From the NCBI GenBank assembly GCA_018136815.1, contig CM030934.1, positions 1,520,979-1,584,978 on the forward strand: DNA of 64,000 nt, in the 5' to 3' direction. This document shows positions 58,358 through 64,000 of this stretch, piece by piece. Under the pieces are notes generated by a model. The model was given only the letters and a program-made list of their open reading frames with translations. It searched no databases and had not been told where the DNA came from. The first letter of the stretch is position 1. Each line of letters opens with the position of its first letter. The DNA comes from Isochrysis galbana. Lineage: Eukaryota; Haptophyta; Isochrysidales; Isochrysidaceae. A program made the position numbers and the translations under genes.

Positions 58358-58906
58358 ATGAGTGCTCCGTACGTCATATCGATCGACGTTGGGATCAAGA
58401 ATATGGGAATGTGCGTCTACGATGCGGAGAAAGAGCAAGTGGTGTATTGGAACGCCGAAGCCCTCGTCACGGGTGGCAAGTACGCGCCGATGCGCAACGT
58501 CGAGTACGTTTACGCCTTCATCCAAAAACATTCGCGCTACTTCTCGCAGGCGTGCGCCGTCGTAGTGGAGCGCCAGATGCGAGTTAACATGCGCATCATT
58601 GAGGCTGTGTTCAAAGCAGTGTTTTACCCAATATGCACGGTGCTAGCGCCTCGCAACGTCAAGATGCACTTCGACCTCGGCCGCAACAATTACCGGCTCA
58701 ACAAACAGGCCGCAGTGCAGTGGATGCACGCATTTACTAAGGACCGCCCCGACTTCTTTGATGGCACACTCTCGCACACGGCAGATGTGCACACAAAGCA
58801 AGACGACCTCGCCGACGCGCTAGTCATGCTAGTGTACTTCCTGGATACCTACGACTTTAATTCTGAGAGCCTCATCAATCCTCCTGTTATTAATGTCTGC
58901 GTTTAA
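58358..58906 (+). CDS. RuvC-like Holliday-junction resolvase (poxvirus A22-like type)
   Basis: 182 residues from the ATG at 58358. RNase H-fold motifs: ISIDVGIKNMGMCVYD with Asp10, VVVERQMRVN with Glu71, and KQDDLADALVMLVYF with Asp149/150/153, the acidic set of RuvC-family nucleases. The wording DVGIKN is typical of resolvases of large DNA viruses; organellar resolvases (Cce1, MOC1) share the fold. It would cut four-way DNA junctions during recombination or genome packaging. No targeting peptide is visible, which disfavours an organelle enzyme. The next ORF overlaps its 3' end by 14 nt, a compact layout. Viral or virus-derived origin is inference. Confidence 0.8.
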   Translation: MSAPYVISIDVGIKNMGMCVYDAEKEQVVYWNAEALVTGGKYAPMRNVEYVYAFIQKHSRYFSQACAVVVERQMRVNMRIIEAVFKAVFYPICTVLAPRNVKMHFDLGRNNYRLNKQAAVQWMHAFTKDRPDFFDGTLSHTADVHTKQDDLADALVMLVYFLDTYDFNSESLINPPVINVCV

Positions 58907-59135
58907 AGCGGACGCGCGCTTTCATGGACACGAGAGCACACCGCCTTCATCACCCGAGATGCCACGATCCATGCACGCGCTCGCCAAGGACTACGAAAAG
59001 CAGTACGAGGAGGAGCTGTGGGACGTGTATTTTGCGATGCGCGTGCACGGCCGGAACGTGTTTGGCGCCTCGTTCCTGCAGATGTCGACACTCGCAGACT
59101 TCGCGGGAGACGCGATACACCTCGAATGGACATAA
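58893..59135 (+). CDS. Small unknown protein overlapping the resolvase gene
   Basis: 80 residues from the ATG at 58893, which overlaps the resolvase stop by 14 nt in another frame. Sequence: MSAFKADARFHGHESTPPSS, then MPRSMHALAKDYEKQYEEEL, WDVYFAMRVHGRNVFGASFL and a short acidic end. Protein-like; no family recognised. The overlap suggests joint inheritance with the resolvase. Confidence 0.5.
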   Translation: MSAFKADARFHGHESTPPSSPEMPRSMHALAKDYEKQYEEELWDVYFAMRVHGRNVFGASFLQMSTLADFAGDAIHLEWT

Positions 59136-59214
59136 ACCCAATCGAGACACAGTAGAGACAAGCAAGGGCGAGAAGGACGAACAAGCCCGTGATCCAACAG
59201 ACACAAGATGACAA

Positions 59215-59428
59215 ATGACCAACAACAGGCCTGCCCGGAACCCGCGCTTTGAACCAGGCTCGTGGTAGCGCACCCGAGCCGAACCCCGGATACCGAAGAC
59301 AAAGGAATGAAGGGGGGAAGGGGAGGAGGTGGAGGAAAGGGAAGTTAAGGGCGGTGGCAACAGGGATGGGGAAGTACCCTAGTCTAGTAGGTGTGTAGCC
59401 TAGAATCTTCAGATGTTTTTTTTAATGA
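59215..59428 (+). mobile_element. Family B retroelement 3' region
   Basis: GTGGTAGCGCACCCGAGCC, ACCCCGGATACCGAAGA, AGTTAAGGGCGGTGGCAACA, then TAGTAGGTGTGTAGCCTAG and AATCTTCAGATGTTTTTTTT. The last block folds as AATCT-TC-AGATT before the T-run in the consensus. Confidence 0.75.
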
Positions 59429-59559
59429 GAGTGAGTGTGAGTGTCATTACGTGTTCCTAGACAATTAACAATCGCATTGACAAACACAACTTTGGCAATG
59501 ACAATGTAGCTGCTTATGGTCTCCGGCTGGGGTTTATGATCTCCGGCTGAGGCTCGTGG

Positions 59560-59692
59560 GGGGGGGGGGGGGGGAGGAAGCGGAAGAAGTGGAAGGAGCA
59601 GGGAGATAAGGGCGGCGGCAATAGAGTGGTATTCGGAGCTTCCGTGCCATTAGTAGGTGTATAGCCCGGAATCTTCAGATTTTTTTCAAAGC
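59560..59692 (+). mobile_element. Family B retroelement 3' end, second copy
   Basis: After a G tract (59556-59572): GATAAGGGCGGCGGCAATAG, TAGTAGGTGTATAGCCCGG, AATCTTCAGATTTTTTT. Confidence 0.75.
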
Positions 59693-59886
59693 AGTCATCA
59701 GCTTACCACTCACTGCTCACTCGTTCACACACAACATGGAAGAATAGTACGGTTTTGGTGTGCCATCTCGTTCGTGCCATTCTGCACCGCTTCGGGAAAT
59801 CCCAATCTATGAAGACTAAGACAATTTGTCTACGGTCTATCGCATGCGTCCATCGCGACCAAAGTCGTATTCTTTCGAGGTCTCCA

Positions 59887-60996
59887 TCAAACCTCCAGTG
59901 CATCGTAGTGGACACCACCTCTATATAGCACCCTAATGATTTTGTCCTCACTGTGACTTTTGGGAGCTGGAAACCTAGAGATTCGCTTGAAGGAGCTGCC
60001 GTGGCTTTCATAGACGTGGACCGCCACTTGTTTGATGTGCGCTACAACAGCCATTTCGATCCCACCGCCCCATGCACCGCCTGTCGTGATTTTGCGGCAA
60101 TAAGCAGGAACAGAACATGCTGAGTCCCACAAGACCCATTCGCGCAGTGGGGAGTCGGCAATGAGGTGCTCTGGATTCGTTTCGATGAATTCTCCTATCT
60201 GCCGGCGTAGAGCATGGGCGGTGGTGCCGTCTCGCAAAGAAAAACAGAGTGAGTGAAACAGGCACGTTCCGTCTCCTGGCTGTCGAACGATCCGTCCCCG
60301 ACTGAGTATTTCAACCTTGCCACCATCCTCGCCAAGCTGCTTTCGTCCGCTTGCCCTCGCATCTGGATGATTTTCGCGCGCCTTGCGGAAATGAGGGCAT
60401 GTATCGGTTCGATGCGGCCCATCGCACTTGTCGCACGTGATTGAATTTAAGATCGCGCCTGCTCCTCGACTGTCGGTTGCCGTGTGCAGTTGTCGCGGCT
60501 CTGAAGCATTGGAGCTAGCAGCAGTGTGATGACTTGAGGGTGGGCGGCTGCCGATAGACACATCGTACCCAGAGCGGGATCGCTCCAAAGCTGACGTGAA
60601 AGTGGACGTCGCGTCCACACTACCGACGGGATCCAAATTGTGACGCGCAGCATGGCTTGATCCGTGGCTACTGAGTGTATAGACTCGGCGGGCTACGGAC
60701 GATGTGCAGGGCGAGACTATAGCCGCAGATCTGGGCAGTTCAGATGCAACAGATGAGGATGGGAAGAATGTGCAGACACCAGAACGTGCAGAAGTGCCCG
60801 ACACATGCGTGTGCACCGTGGCAAGTTTGGTCGGAGGGCGTGAACTGCGCGAGGAAGTACCCATGGGATGATTGAGTACGCTCCGCACAGGGCTCGTCTG
60901 CGGTGTGCGTGTGAGGGGCGGCAAAGATGATGGGCTGGATCCATTGACACTGCCCAGCCGCGTGCTGCTGGTGCCGAGCCTGTGACTCGGTGGCAT
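59887..60996 (-). CDS. OTU-family cysteine protease with zinc knuckle
   Basis: 369 residues in one exon from the ATG at 60996. The first 180 residues are Ser/Thr/Pro-rich and likely disordered. A zinc knuckle CDKCDGPHRTDTC (Cys188, Cys191, His195, Cys200) precedes the OTU domain: RQPGDGTCLFHSL gives Asp242 and Cys245, ETNPEHLIADSPLREWV and GGAWGGGIEMAVVAHIKQVA are family blocks, and HYDALEV supplies the catalytic His363. OTU proteases remove ubiquitin from proteins. Zinc knuckle plus OTU also occurs in transposon-linked ORFs of protists, so a mobile-element role is an alternative. No defect seen. Confidence 0.88.
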   Translation of the reverse strand: MPPSHRLGTSSTRLGSVNGSSPSSLPPLTRTPQTSPVRSVLNHPMGTSSRSSRPPTKLATVHTHVSGTSARSGVCTFFPSSSVASELPRSAAIVSPCTSSVARRVYTLSSHGSSHAARHNLDPVGSVDATSTFTSALERSRSGYDVSIGSRPPSSHHTAASSNASEPRQLHTATDSRGAGAILNSITCDKCDGPHRTDTCPHFRKARENHPDARASGRKQLGEDGGKVEILSRGRIVRQPGDGTCLFHSLCFSLRDGTTAHALRRQIGEFIETNPEHLIADSPLREWVLWDSACSVPAYCRKITTGGAWGGGIEMAVVAHIKQVAVHVYESHGSSFKRISRFPAPKSHSEDKIIRVLYRGGVHYDALEV

Positions 60997-61562
60997 TTGT
61001 CTCTGTTGGGCCGGACCCTCTGGCTCTTTCCCCGACCCCTCCCCTTGCGTTCTCCCTTCTCGGCCTCGCCGCTTTGCTCCCCCCCCCGCAAGGCGTCCGA
61101 CCTCTTCGTTCTCTCCCTTGCCCCCCCGTGCGCTTCTCGCTCCACTGGAGTACTATTTTCCTTCTCAGATATGTGTCGGTGCTCTGGAAGCAGAAGGCAG
61201 AAGAGACTGCGAGAGAGAGTAGTCGAGGAGGGAGAAAGTGGGAGTTCATTTTGGAAATCGTACGCGCACGGCTTCATTACTCTGGAGTAGCATCTCTCGG
61301 TGATGTCAATGAAGAAGGAAAGTCAATGAATTACTCGAGGTAGGAGCCAGAATAATGTGAGAGAAGACAACAGGAGCGCTCCTCGAACGGAAAACGGACA
61401 ACGAGGAGGGACATGTGAAAGAAAAAACGAAACCGCACGCACACAGCACACAGCAAGCTACGCCCGTCTTCATTGAGGATAACAAAGAGAAAAGAGAACC
61501 TAAATATGAGTAACAACCTCGAAATGGAAATGGCTGACCAACAAAGTTGCATACAAGTTACC
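60997..61562. other. Upstream region of the OTU gene, no other gene
   Basis: C/T-rich near the gene with a short C tract at 61079-61088; purine-rich beyond. No motif assigned. Confidence 0.4.
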
Positions 61563-62660
61563 CTTTGAAAAAAAAAACTTCTTAATAGTCTCGCCGCGCG
61601 CGCGACCCTGCACAGTATCTACGCAGCCACGCCCGCTTCCCTTCCCTCCCCCTCCACCTGCCTTGCGGCTCGTCCCCTCGTGCTCTACCTAGGGGCTGGG
61701 TGTGGTGGGTTTCTAGCGGCAGACGGTGTGTACCGATTCTCGACGGCCTGGTTCTCACCTTCCTCCTGTGCCATCGGGCTACCGGCTGATGTGTGTTTGT
61801 TTTTTGTGCTGGGCGTCAGGCAACTGTGGTCATTGTGACTAAGGTCTGTCGTCGGTTGGTCGGCTCGCGACTAGCGGCTAGGGGTCGCTTGGTTAGGCAA
61901 GACGCTCTGCTATGTTGAGGGCTTTCGCTACCAGTGATAGATTCGTGTTCATTACCAGGGCGCCTTTGTTGTTAGTTGAAAAGACGGGGGCGCTGAGGTC
62001 GTGTGGAGATTTGATTTTCGGCTTTCTTCCCTGGGTGGCCTTGCGCGTGCGTGCGGTTGAGAAATCGTCCGGAGGTTCACGACCTCTGACGAGGACCGTG
62101 AACCTGCTTAGAACTCTCTCGATAACCGGCACGTGGTGGAAGGTGTGATTTTCAAATTCTACCTTGTAGAAGTCACCAATGATGTATCTCCATGCTATTA
62201 GGTAGAGGGCTTTGAGGCTGTCCGGCGTCGGGGAGTTCGGGTACGCAAATAGTCTGTCTTTGAGTTTTTGAGTCGTCGATCTGTCTTTCGCCGGGGTGTA
62301 TCCCGCTACAGCTTCTATGGTTTGAAATATCGGGAGCGTGGACGGGCACCTAGCTAGGTGCGTCGAGTTCTCTCTGTGTTTCCCGCAGAGCCTACACTTT
62401 GTGGTGACCGCCGCTGTGAATCGGTTGCGCGTACCCAGCCTCCTATGTGTAACGTGTTTAAAATGTAGGTGTTTGTCTGTGTGTTTTAACAGGGGGTGAG
62501 TGTAGAGTTTCGCCACGTGCTTCCACTCGTCGTGCGTCAGGCCAATCTTGCGGGCCCACGCTTCCCGCGCTGACTGAGGTTTGCTGCCGGAGCCGTCTCC
62601 CTTGAGCTCTCGTGTTATATCCGATACGGTGATTTGGTCTAGTTGCGTCTTTTCGCTAAG
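61563..62660 (-). mobile_element. Family A LINE copy, 5'-truncated, C-terminal ORF intact
   Basis: Minus strand: ends GACTATTAAGAAG plus a T-run (61567-61600). 3' UTR to 61892, then the ORF C-terminal part. It stops abruptly at 62660, where a duplicated piece of the b561-like gene begins. Confidence 0.88.
61893..62660 (-). CDS. LINE ORF, C-terminal 255 residues
   Basis: Reads LSEKTQLDQITVSDITRELK, HTDKHLHFKHVTHRRLGTRN, the zinc motif CRLCGKHRENSTHLARC, and ends SLVAKALNIAERLA*. Nearly the same as residues about 335-590 of the ORF at 3187-4959, with no stops. The open frame extends upstream to 63008 by chance through b561-derived sequence. The stretch is well kept, pointing to a recent insertion. 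Confidence 0.85.
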   Translation of the reverse strand, partial: LSEKTQLDQITVSDITRELKGDGSGSKPQSAREAWARKIGLTHDEWKHVAKLYTHPLLKHTDKHLHFKHVTHRRLGTRNRFTAAVTTKCRLCGKHRENSTHLARCPSTLPIFQTIEAVAGYTPAKDRSTTQKLKDRLFAYPNSPTPDSLKALYLIAWRYIIGDFYKVEFENHTFHHVPVIERVLSRFTVLVRGREPPDDFSTARTRKATQGRKPKIKSPHDLSAPVFSTNNKGALVMNTNLSLVAKALNIAERLA

Positions 62661-62661
62661 C

Positions 62662-63540
62662 AGGCGGCTTGCCTTCATTTGGTCTCCTTTCCCTTCCAGT
62701 CTCACCCTACCATGAGCCCCCCCCCGCGAGCACCCCGAAGGAGAGGCCCAGGAGCACCACGTACGCGACGAGAACGGCGTCGCCTTGGCTCGGCATGAGG
62801 GCGCGCCCCGAGAGGGCCTCCTTCGACAAGGATTCATTGTGGTGACGTTGGTGAACATCTCGAGGAGACGAGGAGAAAAATAAGTCGTTAGAGGTAGCAC
62901 CCCCCCTCCACCACACTCATGAGGGTTCTGAATGCAGCTATTTCCAGACATTCGAAAAATAAAACGACACAACGTAAAGAATCTGAAGCTAGACGCGTGT
63001 TGCAACATTCGGATGATAATACGTTTCTCAAATCAGTTCCAACACTCATACAATACAAATCGTTGCGAAAAGATATTACGGCTAGGATACAAAGGATTGA
63101 GAAAGCACAAAAAGAAAGATACGTGAAATTAGCAATTAATCTTTGTAAATTAAACCAACTGAATGTACAGGATGTGAATGAATGGCAAACTACCACATTG
63201 AAGGAAAGCAGTATATTCAAAGAGGAATGTCCAGGAGTGGAACTCGGTGGAAGGACCGGGAAGAGCGAGGAGGCGAGGAGCAAGGCGGGCACAGCTTAAA
63301 ACTTTGAGGGTTCGAAATTTCACCCATGTAATGTATTAATCATGCTATCGCATAACTCTATGCCATCTTCGCTAGCCTTTAAGGCGGCTTGCCTTCATTT
63401 GGTCTCCTTTCCCTTCCAGTCTCACCCTACCATGAGCCCCCCCCCCGCGAGCACCCCGAAGGAGAGGCCCAGGAGCACCACGTACGCGACGAGAACGGCG
63501 TCGCCTTGGCTCGGCATGAGGGCGCGCCCCGAGAGGGCCT
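62662..63540. repeat. 158-bp direct repeat pair, 720 bp apart
   Basis: 62662-62819 and 63382-63540 differ only in one homopolymer base (C9 versus C10). The repeat is the 3' exon end of the b561-like gene plus its flank. Unique AT-rich DNA (62820-63381) lies between. Confidence 0.95.
62919..63299 (+). CDS. Unknown AT-rich ORF between direct repeats
   Basis: 126 codons from the ATG at 62919 (MRVLNAAISRHSKNKTTQRK). Basic and helical: YKSLRKDITARIQRIEKAQK, ERYVKLAINLCKLNQLNVQD. The final 25 codons become GC-rich (GGRTGKSEEARSKAGTA), so the natural end may have been lost. Base composition differs strongly from the flanks and resembles the island at 46-47.5 kb. No family recognised. Confidence 0.45.
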   Translation: MRVLNAAISRHSKNKTTQRKESEARRVLQHSDDNTFLKSVPTLIQYKSLRKDITARIQRIEKAQKERYVKLAINLCKLNQLNVQDVNEWQTTTLKESSIFKEECPGVELGGRTGKSEEARSKAGTA

Positions 63541-64000
63541 GGTAGACGCCCACGCCGAGCACGGCGTAGCCCGTCCCCTTGTGCGCGACCCGCCACACGG
63601 CGCGGCGTGCGGGGCGGGCGCCGGGCATGCCGCGCACGAGCGCGTTGAGCGGCTGCAGCAGGGCGAGCACGCACTCGGGCGCCAGAGAGAGAGCGCGCGC
63701 GCGAGAGAGAGAATCCAAAGCGATGGTCGGAGCGTGTCTTCGCTTTGGATTTTCCCACCCAAACCGCGCGCCCTGCCACCCGCTCTGCCCGCCGCGCCCG
63801 CTCCGCCACCCCCGCCACCCGCGCCCCCATCCCCGCCGTCGCACATGTTGACAAGCAGTGGTGCACGCGGCCGGCTGCGGCGATTGGCGTAGCTGCAAGG
63901 GTGGCATTTGTGAGTGTGATGCTTGGCAAGCCACCCAGTGCAACTGGATCAACACCAAAGCGCCGCCAGCGCGCTCGGTGCCGGCTCGAAGTTGGGCACT
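63382..64000 (-). CDS. Cytochrome b561-like protein, 3' part, cut by window edge
   Basis: On the minus strand, about 63690-63422 reads ECVLALLQPLNALVRGMPGA, RRAVWRVAHKGTGYAVLGVG and DAVLVAYVVLLGLSFGVLAG. The pattern LQPLN..R......R..W...H...GY...G is that of b561 transmembrane domains with haem-ligand His, as in DOMON-b561 or ferric-reductase-like proteins. The preceding 63960-63700 is low-complexity (CT-rich) and may be intron; the next exon would lie beyond the window. GTAGG|GTGAGA after the last codons may be a splice donor. Electron transfer across a membrane is the expected role. Confidence 0.6.

Noticed and set aside
61893-63008. 371-residue ORF as one protein
   Set aside because: Its N-terminal third is the out-of-frame reading of duplicated b561 exon and AT-rich DNA; only the part below 62660 is LINE protein.

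Overview
The window is nuclear DNA of a eukaryote, very probably a unicellular alga with a complex (secondary) plastid. Evidence: genes with short GT-AG introns (Arf GTPase, Sec24, protochlorophyllide reductase), a light-dependent protochlorophyllide oxidoreductase whose N terminus reads as an ER signal followed by a transit-like stretch, compact mostly intron-poor genes, and a dense load of non-LTR retroelements and DNA transposons. A haptophyte-like alga fits best, but no rRNA or other lineage marker is present, so this is inference.

Recognisable host genes, left to right: an EF-hand/MAP-kinase fusion (6608-8527, minus); a rhodanese-like/SAM-methyltransferase protein (11480-12463, plus); a large Ser-rich unknown (14495-16594, minus); a small basic protein with a 10-nt first exon (17009-17468, plus); Arf GTPase (17977-18656, minus, 2 exons); gamma-tubulin complex protein GCP4 (23872-25899, plus); POR (29633-31608, minus, 5 exons); a membrane-anchored SET protein (37225-37743, minus); MCT-1/Tma20 (42748-43299, minus); COPII Sec24 (47767-51300, minus, 2 exons); a MGQYF-type protein gene disrupted by a transposon (51793-53614, minus); an OTU protease (59887-60996, minus); and the edge of a cytochrome b561-like gene (63382-64000, minus). 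Two patches look virus-like: an AT-richer island at about 45.9-47.6 kb (AspH-type hydroxylase, small ORF, broken gene) and a compact cluster at 57.9-59.1 kb with a RuvC-like Holliday-junction resolvase.

Between these lie mobile elements. The main family (called A here) is a non-LTR retrotransposon with a 5' hairpin placed exactly 5 nt before an ATGGAGCG start, a long ORF, and a 3' end GAGAATATTAAGAAG followed by a T-run. Two copies (3163-5279 and 38491-41144) have exact target-site duplications and complementary in-frame internal deletions; neither keeps a reverse transcriptase. A third element (43624-44760) shares the hairpin/start design and sits, with a 20-bp duplication, inside an older family A tail. 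About ten 5'-truncated tails are scattered on both strands. A second T-tailed family (B) ends in AATCTTCAGATTTTT. DNA transposons include hAT elements of two terminal-repeat types (TAGG-N3-AGGCC and GATGGGAC), a Tc1/mariner-type element with TA duplication that splits a family A copy, and a CENP-B/pogo-like transposase remnant.

Four housekeeping genes on the minus strand (MAPK, Arf, POR, Sec24) share an upstream layout of a plus-strand poly-G tract near the gene and a poly-C tract further out. The rest of the intergenic space is GC-rich dispersed modules, tandem repeats (212, 176, 228 bp units), a (CA)n tract of about 230 bp, and degenerate ORFs for which no function can be given.
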